A DNA stretch of 64,000 nt from Mesorhizobium qingshengii (lineage in GTDB: Bacteria > Pseudomonadota > Alphaproteobacteria > Rhizobiales > Rhizobiaceae). Positions 34,506 to 44,601 of this stretch are shown piece by piece; position 1 is the stretch's first letter; each line of letters begins with the position of its first letter. The notes beneath the pieces were generated by a model. That model did not search any database, was not told the origin of the DNA, and was given only the letters and a program-made list of their open reading frames with translations. Made by a program: the position numbers and the translations under genes. The DNA lies in NCBI RefSeq assembly GCF_900103325.1, contig NZ_FMXM01000008.1, forward strand, positions 124,001 through 188,000, in the 5' to 3' direction.

Positions 34506-35150
34506 ATGAGCACATTCACCATCCTGCTTGGCGGCGATCTCATCCGCACGCCCCGGCTCGACCGCCAGGTCGAGGGCTCCCGCGTGATCGCCGCCGACGC
34601 CGGCATCGGTCATGCGCGGCTGCTCGGCCTTGTCCCGGAACTGTGGGTGGGTGATTTCGATTCGGTGCCGGCCAATCTGCCGGATGATCTCGCCGCAGTG
34701 CCCCGCCGGACCTTTCCGGCGGAGAAGGACAAGACCGATGGCGAACTGGCCATCGCCGCCGCGTTCGAACGCGGCGCGACCAGCCTTGTGCTCGCCGGCG
34801 CTTTCGGCGGCAAGCGTGCCGACCACGCTTTCCTGCATCTGGCGCTTGGCCTGCGGCTGGCCGAAGCCGGGACCGAGGTGCTTCTGACCAGCGGCGCCCA
34901 GGAAGCTGTCCCCCTGCTGCACGGAACGGCCGGCTTCGACTATGCCGACGGCACGCTGTTTTCGGTGCTCGGCTTTTCCGAGCTTGCCGGCCTGACCGTC
35001 ACTGGCGCCAAATGGCCGCTGAACCACGTGAAGGTGGCGTTCGGCTCGTCGCTGACGATTTCCAACGAGGTCAAGGGCCGTCTCGGAATCGCCCTGGACC
35101 ATGGTCGTGCGATGCTGCTCGCTCACCCCTATCCATTACCCGAAAGCTGA
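34506..35150 (+). CDS. thiN: thiamine pyrophosphokinase
   Basis: Transfers pyrophosphate from ATP to thiamine to make the TPP cofactor. The 214-residue protein has [14 protein letters not shown], the metal-binding [19 protein letters not shown] and [14 protein letters not shown], the family pattern, plus the C-terminal thiamine-binding part ([13 protein letters not shown]). It is divergent from the thiamine transporter and outside the riboswitch. It therefore converts imported thiamine to the same TPP that represses import. The ABC-F gene starts 1 nt after its stop. Confidence 0.92.
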   Translation: MSTFTILLGGDLIRTPRLDRQVEGSRVIAADAGIGHARLLGLVPELWVGDFDSVPANLPDDLAAVPRRTFPAEKDKTDGELAIAAAFERGATSLVLAGAFGGKRADHAFLHLALGLRLAEAGTEVLLTSGAQEAVPLLHGTAGFDYADGTLFSVLGFSELAGLTVTGAKWPLNHVKVAFGSSLTISNEVKGRLGIALDHGRAMLLAHPYPLPES

Positions 35151-35151
35151 C

Positions 35152-36972
35152 ATGGCCCCGCCCCTTCTCAATCTCGACGGGATAAAACTGACCTTCGGCG
35201 GCACGCCGCTGCTCGATGGTGCCGCCTTGACGGCTTCGGCCGGCGACAAGATCGCGCTGGTCGGCCGCAACGGTTCCGGCAAGTCGACGCTGCTGAAGAT
35301 CGCCGCCGGCCTGATCGAACCGCAGGACGGCGAGGTTTTCCGCCAACCTTCGGCGACCGTCCGCTATTTGCCGCAGATGCCCGACATGGAGGGTTTCGCG
35401 ACGGTCCGCGCCTATGTCGAGGCGGGGCTTGGTCCTGCCGACGATCCCTACCGCGCCAGCTATTTGATGGAGCATCTCGGTCTCACGGGGGAGGAGCGGC
35501 CGAACGATCTTTCCGGCGGCGAGGCCAGGCGCGCGGCCCTTGCCCGCGTCATGGCGCCGGAGCCCGACATTCTGCTGCTCGACGAGCCTACCAACCATCT
35601 CGACCTGTCTGTCATCGAATGGCTGGAAGAGGAGCTCGTCCGCACCTCCTCGGCACTGGTCGTCATCTCGCACGACCGCCGCTTCCTCGAGCGCGTATCT
35701 CGCGCCACCATCTGGCTCGATCGCGGCCAGACCCGCAGACTGGACAAGGGCTTTGGCCACTTCGAGGAATGGCGCGACCAGGTGCTGGAAGAGGAGGAAC
35801 GCGAGCAGCACAAGCTCGGCCGCCAGATCGTGCGCGAAGAACATTGGCTGCGCTATGGCGTGACGGCGCGGCGCAAGCGCAACATGCGCCGGCTCGGCGA
35901 ACTGCAGACCATGCGCCAGCGCTTCCGCGGCCATCGCGGCGCCGAAGGCTCGGCCACGATGGTGGCGAGCGACGCCACCGAGTCCGGCAAGCTGGTGATC
36001 GAAGCCAAGAACATCGAGAAGAGTTTTGGCGATCTGACCGTGGTCAAGGGGTTTTCGACCCGCATCCAGCGCGGCGATCGCGTCGGCCTGGTCGGGCCGA
36101 ACGGCGCCGGCAAGACGACGCTGCTGAAGATGCTGACCGGCGAGATGAAGCCGGATGCCGGTTCCGTGCGGCTCGGCACCAATCTGGAGATCGCCACGCT
36201 CGACCAGAAGCGCGAGGCGGTCGACCCGCAGGAGACGCTGGCGCAGTATCTCACCGACGGGCGCGGCGAGAACCTCGTCATCAATGGCGAGCAGCGCCAT
36301 GTCGTCTCCTACATGAAGGATTTCCTGTTCAAGCCGGAGCAGGCGCGCACGCCGGTGCGCGAGCTTTCCGGCGGCGAACGGGCGCGCCTGCTGCTGGCGC
36401 GCGTGCTGGCGCGACCGGCAAACCTTCTGGTGCTCGATGAGCCGACCAACGATCTCGACATGGAGACGCTGGAACTGTTGCAGGAACTGGTCGCCGGTTT
36501 TGCCGGCACGGTCATCCTGGTCAGCCATGATCGCGACTTCCTCGACCGCACCGTCACCAGCATCATCGCGCCCGACGGTGCCGGCCGCTGGATCGAATAT
36601 GCCGGCGGCTATTCCGACATGCTGGCGCAGCGCGGCGGCACCAGGCTCGACGACCGCAAGGCCCGTGCCAAGGCTGAGGCCGGCGATGCGCCGGCGGCGG
36701 GCAAGAGCGAGGCCGCCGCCCCAAAGGGACTCGCGAAAAAACTGTCGTTCAAGCAGAAATTCGCTTTGGAATCGCTGCCCAAGAAAATCGAGGCGGTGAC
36801 CGCTTCGATCTCGCGACTGGAAAACAACATCGCCGATCCAGCCTATTACGAGCGCGATCCGGCCTCGTTCCAGAAGACCATCGCCGCCCTCGACAAGGAG
36901 CGCGCGACGCTGGCTGCGCTGGAGGAGGAATGGCTGGAGCTGGAGATGCTGCGCGAGGAAATGGAAGGGTAG
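35152..36972 (+). CDS. ABC-F family ATPase, Uup type
   Basis: A 606-residue soluble protein with two ATP-binding cassettes and no membrane segments. Cassette 1 has GRNGSGKST, LSGGEARR and LLLDEPTNHLDL; cassette 2 has GPNGAGKTT, LSGGERAR and LVLDEPTNDLDM. A charged linker joins them, and a C-terminal coiled coil (FALESLPKKIEAVTASISRL onward) is the Uup hallmark. ABC-F proteins act on the ribosome; Uup is also linked to DNA branch handling. The ATG at 35152 is one base past the thiN stop. A frame opening inside thiN (35101) is not family sequence. Confidence 0.9.
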   Translation: MAPPLLNLDGIKLTFGGTPLLDGAALTASAGDKIALVGRNGSGKSTLLKIAAGLIEPQDGEVFRQPSATVRYLPQMPDMEGFATVRAYVEAGLGPADDPYRASYLMEHLGLTGEERPNDLSGGEARRAALARVMAPEPDILLLDEPTNHLDLSVIEWLEEELVRTSSALVVISHDRRFLERVSRATIWLDRGQTRRLDKGFGHFEEWRDQVLEEEEREQHKLGRQIVREEHWLRYGVTARRKRNMRRLGELQTMRQRFRGHRGAEGSATMVASDATESGKLVIEAKNIEKSFGDLTVVKGFSTRIQRGDRVGLVGPNGAGKTTLLKMLTGEMKPDAGSVRLGTNLEIATLDQKREAVDPQETLAQYLTDGRGENLVINGEQRHVVSYMKDFLFKPEQARTPVRELSGGERARLLLARVLARPANLLVLDEPTNDLDMETLELLQELVAGFAGTVILVSHDRDFLDRTVTSIIAPDGAGRWIEYAGGYSDMLAQRGGTRLDDRKARAKAEAGDAPAAGKSEAAAPKGLAKKLSFKQKFALESLPKKIEAVTASISRLENNIADPAYYERDPASFQKTIAALDKERATLAALEEEWLELEMLREEMEG

Positions 36973-37027
36973 TGGCGTGCGCCAGTTTTATGCGTCAATA
37001 TTGGACGCTTAAGAGGAGGCAAACTCC

Positions 37028-37270
37028 GTGCTTCGGCCGAAATCGAAACCACTGCGAAGATCGGTCAATATACCAATCAGTTCTCAGCTGATCGAAGATG
37101 CCAAAGCCTTGGGCATCGACATCTCGCGCGCCGCCGAGGCGGGCATCGCGAAAGCGATTGCTGCGGAAAAGACGCATCGATGGCAGGAAGAGAACAAGGA
37201 CACCATTGCAGGCTGGAACGACTATGTCAGTCGAAATGGACTGCCCTTAGCCAAGTATCGGCTGTTTTAA
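37028..37270 (+). CDS. CcdA-family antitoxin, no CcdB partner seen
   Basis: An 80-residue protein starting at GTG behind GGAGG. RRSVNIPISSQLIEDAKALG gives the ribbon-helix-helix DNA-binding part. The AIAAEKTHRWQEENKDTIAG stretch and NDYVSRNGLPLAKYRLF end are the toxin-binding tail of CcdA antitoxins. In complete systems ccdB follows directly, but here only a stop-rich 75-bp spacer is found before the next, opposite gene. It is either an orphan antitoxin or the remnant of a lost pair. Confidence 0.85.
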   Translation: MLRPKSKPLRRSVNIPISSQLIEDAKALGIDISRAAEAGIAKAIAAEKTHRWQEENKDTIAGWNDYVSRNGLPLAKYRLF

Positions 37271-37346
37271 TGCCGCGCCGCAATCTCCGGCCAGCCCTCT
37301 GACGGCTTCTGAGAGGGCACCCAACCGCATCCACCAAAAGGCCTTC

Positions 37347-39002
37347 TCAGCCCGCCGTCTTCGCCTGCCAGGCCTTGATCGCTTCGTCGAACACCTTCTC
37401 GCCGGGAATGCCCTTTTCCATGGTCAGCAGCGCCCGCCGTCCGGTCTTGTAGACCACCGGCACGTCGATCCAGTCCTGGCCACGCAGCAAGGTCAGATTG
37501 GCATCCTCATCGGCCTTGGTGTCGTTGAGCGCGACGAGGAAGAAGCCGTCGGCGATCTTGGCCGGAATGCCGATCAGCGGACTGCCGGCATCCTGTTCGG
37601 AGCTTTTCATGGCGACGCGCAGGATGTTGTCGACGCCGCCGCCCTCGAAGCCGTCGGGCGTCAGGAAGATCATCTCGATGATATGGCTGGCCGGCAGGGT
37701 CTGGTCGGTGTTGCGCCGGATGGTCATGCGCAACTGGATGTCCTTGCCGGGAATGGTTGCCTCGGCGCGGATCGCTGGCTCGGGTGGCAGGTCGCCGCCG
37801 GGCGATTCCTGCACCAGCGACCACACGATATTGCCCGGCTCCGCCGACCCCTGGGCGGTGCTGGTGCGCTCTTCATAGAAGATCGCCTTCTGGCCGACCG
37901 GCAACGCGGCCTGCGCCGGCGCGGCCGCCGGCGCCGTTGGCGCGGCACCCGCCGGTGCTGGCGGGGCGGCGGCATCGGCCGGCGCCGCTGGTGCGGCTCC
38001 GTTGGCAGGCGGTGTCGCAGGCGCGGCGCCCGCCGCAGGCGGCGTCGTCGCAGCCGGTGCGGCAGCGGCTGGGGTGTCGGCGGCAGGTGCGGGAATCGCC
38101 GGCGCGTTCGTCGCCGATGGCGGCGTGGTCAACGCGGCAACCGATTCACCCTCGCCTATGCCGCTCTGTCCAGCGGCCGGGCCGGGGTCGACTTCACTGC
38201 CCTGCGGCGTCAGCCGTTGGGTGAACTTCGTGCCTTCGGCTTCGGTGCCGCCCGCCGCGGGCGCCGGAGCGGCGGCGTCGGTCGCTGGTTTGGCCGGCGC
38301 CGGTTTGACCGGTTCGGTCTTCGCGACCTTGGTACCGTCAAGCCCCAGCATCTTGCTGAAGGCATCCTTGTTGAGCCAGATGCCGTAGCCACCGCCGGCA
38401 ACGACCAGCAAGACAGCGACGGCGGCGATCAGCCCGCCATAGCTGCGCTTCCGTTCGGCGGGGCGCAGGCGCTGGAAGGTGTCCGACACCGGCTCTTCGT
38501 TGCTGGCAAAGACATCGACCTCGTCGTCATCCGCCTCACCGTCCATCCCCGCATGGGTCGCGTCGGCGCGGGAAGGCACGGAAGGGGCCGGCGTCGGCTT
38601 TGGCCAGCTTGGCTCGGCCTTAGCTGCGGGCGGCGGCGCTGGCCGGTAAGGCTCTGGTTTGGGGGCGGGAGGCGCCGGCCACGCAGGCTCCGCCTTCACC
38701 GGCTGGCGCGCGTGGCTCGGCTGGTTCTTGTTGCGGTCGATGGAAGAAAAGATGTGTTCCAGCTCGGCGAGCGGATCCGTCTCCGGCACGCCCTTGGCAT
38801 AGTCCCGCTCGACACTCGTGATAGCATCTTCCAGGGAGCGCTTCTGCTTGGCTATGACCTCGGCGGACAGCGGTGGCGAAAACTCCGCAAGTTTCTTGAC
38901 GAGCGCGGAACGAGCGCCATCGTAGGTCCGCGTGCGCGTTTCGGGCGTCGGATCGCCGTACTTGTCGAGCGCCTTTTTCAGAACAGCAACGAAATCTGCC
39001 AT
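37347..39002 (-). CDS. conserved Rhizobiales protein with one membrane anchor
   Basis: A 551-residue protein I cannot place in a named family. Residues 1-90 form a charged helical part that begins MADFVAVLKKALDKYGDPTP. Residues 95-180 are Pro/Ala-rich and then acidic. One membrane segment lies at about 187-210 (GLIAAVAVLLVVAGGGYGIW). A long Ala/Pro/Gly linker (about 230-385) leads to a folded C-terminal part of about 160 residues that begins near QKAIFYEERTSTAQG. The layout suggests a cytoplasmic N-part, a bitopic anchor and a periplasmic C-part. It follows purA by 75 bp on the same strand; the link is unexplained. Confidence 0.8.
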   Translation of the reverse strand: MADFVAVLKKALDKYGDPTPETRTRTYDGARSALVKKLAEFSPPLSAEVIAKQKRSLEDAITSVERDYAKGVPETDPLAELEHIFSSIDRNKNQPSHARQPVKAEPAWPAPPAPKPEPYRPAPPPAAKAEPSWPKPTPAPSVPSRADATHAGMDGEADDDEVDVFASNEEPVSDTFQRLRPAERKRSYGGLIAAVAVLLVVAGGGYGIWLNKDAFSKMLGLDGTKVAKTEPVKPAPAKPATDAAAPAPAAGGTEAEGTKFTQRLTPQGSEVDPGPAAGQSGIGEGESVAALTTPPSATNAPAIPAPAADTPAAAAPAATTPPAAGAAPATPPANGAAPAAPADAAAPPAPAGAAPTAPAAAPAQAALPVGQKAIFYEERTSTAQGSAEPGNIVWSLVQESPGGDLPPEPAIRAEATIPGKDIQLRMTIRRNTDQTLPASHIIEMIFLTPDGFEGGGVDNILRVAMKSSEQDAGSPLIGIPAKIADGFFLVALNDTKADEDANLTLLRGQDWIDVPVVYKTGRRALLTMEKGIPGEKVFDEAIKAWQAKTAG

Positions 39003-39077
39003 GCTTCAGTCGACCTGTATTTTGTTTCCGCGCCAGCCCCCGCAAATCAGCCGCGATGCCCGGAAAGGCTTCAGAAA

Positions 39078-40376
<1,299 letters not shown>

Positions 40377-40588
40377 GTTTCTTTTCCCTTGAGACGCCGC
40401 GCGGCGGCTGGAAGACTGTTCAAAACGACAGGCCTCTATAACGTCAACACCTCGCGAGCGCGACCTTTCTTTGCCGCCGAAATTGCCCTGAGGCACAACA
40501 ATTTTCGGCTTTGACATCATTTACTTGGGCGAACGGGGGCAATAGGTCGGCAAGACCGCAGATCATCTCCCGCGGCCGGAACCCCGCG

Positions 40589-41500
40589 ATGCATCGAAGC
40601 GCCTACATATTCCTGCTGTTGACCACCTTGCTGTGGGGCGGCAATTCGGTGGCCGGCAAGCTGGCGGTCGACCACGTCTCGCCGATGACGCTCGTCTTCC
40701 TGCGCTGGGTGCTGGCCGTGCTGATCATGCTGCCGATCGGCTTTCAGACGATACGGAAGGACTGGCCGGTGGTGCGCAAGCACTGGTTCGTCCTGTCCGC
40801 GCTTGGCGCCAGCGGCTTCACCTTGTTCAACACCATTTTCTACACGGCGCTCAACTACACGACGGCGATCAACGTCTCGATCGAGCAGGCGGCGATGCCG
40901 ATCCTGATCATCATCGCCAATTTCGTCTTCTTCCGTTTGCGCGTGAACTGGGCGCAGATCGCCGGCGTCGTGCTGACCATCGCCGGCGTGATCCTGACCG
41001 CCTGCCACGGCGATCCGCGCCGGCTGCTGACGCTGGAGCTCAACTTCGGCGACGCCATCATGCTGGTCGCCGTGCTTCTCTACAGCGGCTATTCGGTCGG
41101 GTTGCGGCTGAAGCCGGTGATGCACTGGCAGAGCCTGATGCTGGCCATGTCGGTCGCCGCGCTCATCACCTCGCTGCCCTTCTTCCTGTGGGAGATCGCC
41201 GCCGGCAAGGTCATCGTGCCCGACGCGCGCGGCTGGACAGTCATCGTCTATACCGCGATCGGCGCCTCGGTCATCTCGCAGATCTTCTACATCAGGGGCA
41301 ACGAACTGATCGGCGCCAACCGCGCCGGCCTGTTCATCAATCTGGTGCCGATCTTCGGCACGCTGCTTTCCGTGCTGATCGTCGGCGAGACGTTTCAGCT
41401 CTATCAGGCATTGGCGCTGGTGCTCGTGCTGGGCGGTATCGGGCTTGCCGAATACAGCGGCCGGAAGATGGCCTACCTGGCATCGGCCAGAACACGCTGA
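40589..41500 (+). CDS. EamA/DMT family transporter
   Basis: A 303-residue inner-membrane transporter with ten hydrophobic segments in two EamA repeats. The first repeat starts YIFLLLTTLLWGGNSVAGKL and the second around ALLITSLPFFLWEIAAGK. The ATG at 40589 gives the family-typical start. The substrate (often amino acids or nucleotide derivatives) is unknown. It shares a terminator with the convergent serA. Confidence 0.87.
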   Translation: MHRSAYIFLLLTTLLWGGNSVAGKLAVDHVSPMTLVFLRWVLAVLIMLPIGFQTIRKDWPVVRKHWFVLSALGASGFTLFNTIFYTALNYTTAINVSIEQAAMPILIIIANFVFFRLRVNWAQIAGVVLTIAGVILTACHGDPRRLLTLELNFGDAIMLVAVLLYSGYSVGLRLKPVMHWQSLMLAMSVAALITSLPFFLWEIAAGKVIVPDARGWTVIVYTAIGASVISQIFYIRGNELIGANRAGLFINLVPIFGTLLSVLIVGETFQLYQALALVLVLGGIGLAEYSGRKMAYLASARTR

Positions 41501-41507
41501 ACGCCAA

Positions 41508-41533
41508 AAAGGCGCGGACCACGCCGCGCCTTT
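41508..41533. terminator. bidirectional terminator, EamA gene / serA
   Basis: A 10-bp stem, AAAGGCGCGG with its complement, around ACCACG lies between the convergent EamA and serA stops. A-runs and T-runs flank both sides. Confidence 0.75.
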
Positions 41534-41555
41534 CGATCCTTCATGGCAAGTCCGG

Positions 41556-43157
41556 TCACATCGCGTTGACGTCGAACTGCAGCCGCTTGGCCGAGTCGAT
41601 CGACTTGTGCGCCTTCACCTGCTCCAGCACCTTCTCCGGGAACGGTGCGTCGAGATAGAGCAACGCGATGGCGTCGCCGCCCGGCCGGTTGCGGCCAAGC
41701 TGGAAGTTGGCGATGTTGACGCCGTTCTCACCGCAGACCGTGCCCAGCAGGCCGATGATGCCGGGGGCGTCAGCATTGGTGGTGTAGAGCATGTGCTGGC
41801 CAACCTCGGCGTCGAGATTGATGCCCTTGATCTGGATGAAGCGCGGCTTGCCATCGGAGAAGCAGGTGCCGGCGATCGAGCGCGTCATGTGCTCGGTCGT
41901 GACCGTCAGCTTGATGTAGCCGTCGAACACGCCCGATTTGTCGCGCTTGACCTCGGCGACGATGATGCCGCGCTCCTTCACCATGATCGGCGCCGAAACC
42001 ATGTTGACGTCGGAGACCTGCGGCCGGATCAGTCCGGCAAGGGCGGCGCTGATCAGAGCGCGCGTGTTCATCGTCGCGGTCGACCCGTCGAACAGGATCT
42101 CCACCTCCTTGATCGGATCTTCGGTGACCTGGCCGACAAAGGCGCCGAGCACTTCGGCGAGCTTGACGAAGGGTTTGAGCCGCGGCGCTTCCTCGGCGGT
42201 GATCGACGGCATGTTGATGGCGTTGGAGACAGCGCCCTTGATCAGATAGTCGGCCATCTGCTCGGCGACCTGCAGCGCGACATTCTCTTGCGCCTCGGCG
42301 GTCGAGGCGCCGAGATGCGGTGTCGCCACCACATTTTCCATGCCGAACAATTCATTGTTCTCGGCCGGCTCGACCTCGAACACGTCGATGCCGGCGCCCG
42401 CCACCTTGCCGCTCTTCAGCGCCGCGACCAGGTCGGCCTCGACGATCAGCCCGCCACGGGCGCAGTTGATGATGCGCACGCCGTTCTTCATCTTGGCGAT
42501 TGCCGCGGCATCGATGATGTTGCGCGTCTTGTCGGTCAACGGCGTGTGCAGCGTGATGAAGTCCGCGCGGGCAAAGAGCTCCTCCAATTCCACCTTGTCG
42601 ACACCGAGCTCCTCGGCACGCTTGTCCGACAGGAACGGGTCGAAGGCGATGACGTGCATCTTCAGGCCGACGCCGCGCGTTGCGACGATCGAGCCGATGT
42701 TGCCGCAGCCGATGACGCCCAGCGTCTTGCCGGTGATCTCGACGCCCATGAAGCGGTTCTTCTCCCACTTGCCGGCATGGGTCGAGGCATTGGCTTCCGG
42801 GATCTGGCGGGCGAGCGCGAAGATCATCGCGACCGCATGTTCGGCGGTGGTGATCGAATTGCCGAAGGGCGTGTTCATGACGATGATACCCTTGCGGCTC
42901 GCCGCCGGGATATCGACATTGTCGACGCCGATGCCGGCGCGGCCGATGACCTTGAGCTTGGTGGCTGCGTTGATCAGCTTCTCGGTGACTTTCGTCGCCG
43001 AGCGGATGGCAAGGCCATCATACTGGCCGATCACTTCGAGCAGCTTTTCCTTGTCCTTGCCGAGATCGGGCAGGTAGTCGACCTCGACGCCGCGATCCTT
43101 GAAGATCTGCACGGCGGTAGGAGAGAGTTTATCCGAGACGAGAACGCGGGGCGCCAT
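41556..43157 (-). CDS. serA: D-3-phosphoglycerate dehydrogenase
   Basis: NAD-dependent oxidation of 3-phosphoglycerate, the first step of serine synthesis. The 533-residue long form has the cofactor motif GVIGCGNIGSIVA, IINCARGGLIVEADLV with the catalytic Arg, and HLGASTAEAQ with the catalytic His. An intervening domain and a C-terminal ACT domain follow (MLYTTNADAPGIIGLLGTVC), which commonly senses serine. The ATG at 43157 follows AAGGAGGCCGCC. It lies 70 nt after serC and is transcribed with it. Confidence 0.96.
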   Translation of the reverse strand: MAPRVLVSDKLSPTAVQIFKDRGVEVDYLPDLGKDKEKLLEVIGQYDGLAIRSATKVTEKLINAATKLKVIGRAGIGVDNVDIPAASRKGIIVMNTPFGNSITTAEHAVAMIFALARQIPEANASTHAGKWEKNRFMGVEITGKTLGVIGCGNIGSIVATRGVGLKMHVIAFDPFLSDKRAEELGVDKVELEELFARADFITLHTPLTDKTRNIIDAAAIAKMKNGVRIINCARGGLIVEADLVAALKSGKVAGAGIDVFEVEPAENNELFGMENVVATPHLGASTAEAQENVALQVAEQMADYLIKGAVSNAINMPSITAEEAPRLKPFVKLAEVLGAFVGQVTEDPIKEVEILFDGSTATMNTRALISAALAGLIRPQVSDVNMVSAPIMVKERGIIVAEVKRDKSGVFDGYIKLTVTTEHMTRSIAGTCFSDGKPRFIQIKGINLDAEVGQHMLYTTNADAPGIIGLLGTVCGENGVNIANFQLGRNRPGGDAIALLYLDAPFPEKVLEQVKAHKSIDSAKRLQFDVNAM

Positions 43158-43227
43158 GGCGGCCTCCTTCAAAATGGGATTTTGTCCGTTAGGGGGATCG
43201 GCGGCCCGAAGGCCGCCGCGAATGATC

Positions 43228-44403
43228 TCAGGCCGCTGCTTTCAGCGATGCCTTCTGCGCGGCAAAGGCCCAGTCGAGCCAGGGCAGCAGTGCTTCGAGA
43301 TCCGACGTTTCGACCGTCGCGCCACACCAGATGCGCAGGCCTGGCGGCGCATCGCGATAGGCGCCGATGTCGTAGGCGACACCTTCCTTGTCGAGCACCG
43401 ACACCAGCCCCTTGGCGAAAGCCGCCTGTCCGTCGGCGTCGAGCGCCGCCACATCCGGATCGGTGAAGGACAGGCAGACGGAGGTGTTCGACCGCGTCGC
43501 CGGCTCGACGGCGAGATGACCAAGCCATGAGGACTTGCCGACAAAGCCATCGAGGACGGCCGCATTGGCATCCGCTCTGGCGACCAGCGCGTCGAGGCCG
43601 CCGATCGACTTCGCCCAGTGCAGCGCGTCGATATAATCCTCGACGCACAGCATCGACGGCGTGTTGATGGTTTCGCCCTTGAAGATGCCTTCGATCAGTT
43701 TGCCACCCGAAGTCAGGCGGAAGATCTTCGGCAGCGGCCAGGCCGGCTTGTAGCTCTCCAGCCGCTCGACGGCGCGCGGCGACAGGATCAGCATGCCGTG
43801 CGCGCCCTCGCCGCCCAGCACTTTCTGCCAGGAGAAGGTCACGACGTCGAGTTTGCTGAAATCAAGTCTTTGCGCGAACGCCGCCGAGGTGGCGTCACAG
43901 ATCGTCAGACCCTTGCGGTCCGCCGGGATGAAATCGCCGTTCGGCACGCGCACGCCTGAGGTGGTGCCGTTCCAGGTGAAGACCACGTCACGGTCGAAAT
44001 CGATTTTCGCAAGGTCCGGCAATCGGCCGTAGTCGGCTTCGATCTTGCGGACATCGGCGAGTTTCAGCTGCTTGACCACATCGGTGACCCAGCCGGAGCC
44101 AAAGCTCTCCCAGGCGACCATGTCGACACCGCGTTCGCCCAGCAGCGACCACAGCGCCATCTCGACCGCGCCGGTGTCCGATGCCGGAACGATGCCGATG
44201 CGGTAGTCCGCCGGGACCTGGAGAATCTCCCGCGTCAGCGTGATCGCCTGCTCGAGCTTGGTCTTGCCGATCTTGGCGCGATGGGAACGGCCGAGCGCGG
44301 CGGCCTTCAGCGTCTCGACCGACCAGCCGGGGCGCTTTGCGCAGGGACCTGAGGAAAAATTGGGATTTGCCGGACGGAGTCCGGGCTTCGTATGCGACGT
44401 CAT
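43228..44403 (-). CDS. serC: phosphoserine aminotransferase
   Basis: PLP enzyme that turns 3-phosphohydroxypyruvate and glutamate into phosphoserine. The 391-residue protein is of the longer alphaproteobacterial type: [15 protein letters not shown] near the start, [29 protein letters not shown], and the PLP-binding lysine in [15 protein letters not shown]. It is first in the serC-serA operon. It has a sigma-70-type promoter and a structured leader that fits the serC RNA motif. Confidence 0.95.
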   Translation of the reverse strand: MTSHTKPGLRPANPNFSSGPCAKRPGWSVETLKAAALGRSHRAKIGKTKLEQAITLTREILQVPADYRIGIVPASDTGAVEMALWSLLGERGVDMVAWESFGSGWVTDVVKQLKLADVRKIEADYGRLPDLAKIDFDRDVVFTWNGTTSGVRVPNGDFIPADRKGLTICDATSAAFAQRLDFSKLDVVTFSWQKVLGGEGAHGMLILSPRAVERLESYKPAWPLPKIFRLTSGGKLIEGIFKGETINTPSMLCVEDYIDALHWAKSIGGLDALVARADANAAVLDGFVGKSSWLGHLAVEPATRSNTSVCLSFTDPDVAALDADGQAAFAKGLVSVLDKEGVAYDIGAYRDAPPGLRIWCGATVETSDLEALLPWLDWAFAAQKASLKAAA

Positions 44404-44455
44404 CGTGGTCTATCCTTCCAGATAGTGGCCCCTCGTTGGGGAGGGGTGGCCCACG
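44404..44455 (-). ncRNA. candidate serC leader RNA motif
   Basis: The roughly 50-nt leader between the predicted start of transcription and serC folds into two hairpins: CCCCT/AGGGG, and CTATC-TGGAAG-GATAG just before the ATG. The second places the ribosome-site bases GGAAGG in its loop. A serC motif of two small hairpins before serC-serA is known in alphaproteobacteria; I match it by position and shape, not by alignment. Confidence 0.5.
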
Positions 44456-44459
44456 GACG

Positions 44460-44488
44460 GCGATATGCGTTCAGGCCTCGGGCGTCAA
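44460..44488 (-). promoter_or_regulatory. serC promoter
   Basis: On the minus strand TTGACG (44483-44488) and TATCGC (44460-44465) are separated by 17 bp. Transcription should start near 44453, about 50 nt before serC. Confidence 0.55.
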
Positions 44489-44549
44489 GAGGAAAGTTTT
44501 TGTCGTTGGCAGGATACCGGCGTTCCGTGATCAGGATGTCGCCTTCAAA

Positions 44550-44577
44550 CGCAAACGGCGGACCGAGAGATCCGCCG
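44550..44577 (-). terminator. terminator of the 44.6-kb outer-membrane protein gene
   Basis: A 7-bp stem (CGGCGGA/TCCGCCG) with an 8-nt loop is followed on the minus strand by TTTGCGTTTG, 24 bp past the stop. Confidence 0.55.
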
Positions 44578-44601
44578 CCAAAGTTCTTGGTTGGGGCCAG
44601 C

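Noticed and set aside
37294..37318. Hairpin GCCCTCT/AGAGGGC after the ccdA-like gene as a terminator
   Set aside because: The stem is only 7 bp with an 11-nt loop and no T-run, so it is too weak to call.
41445..43466. A 673-codon open frame antisense to serA
   Set aside because: It runs opposite to a complete serA with all catalytic residues. Its composition (Asp/Arg/His/Leu/Gly) is that of antisense shadow frames.
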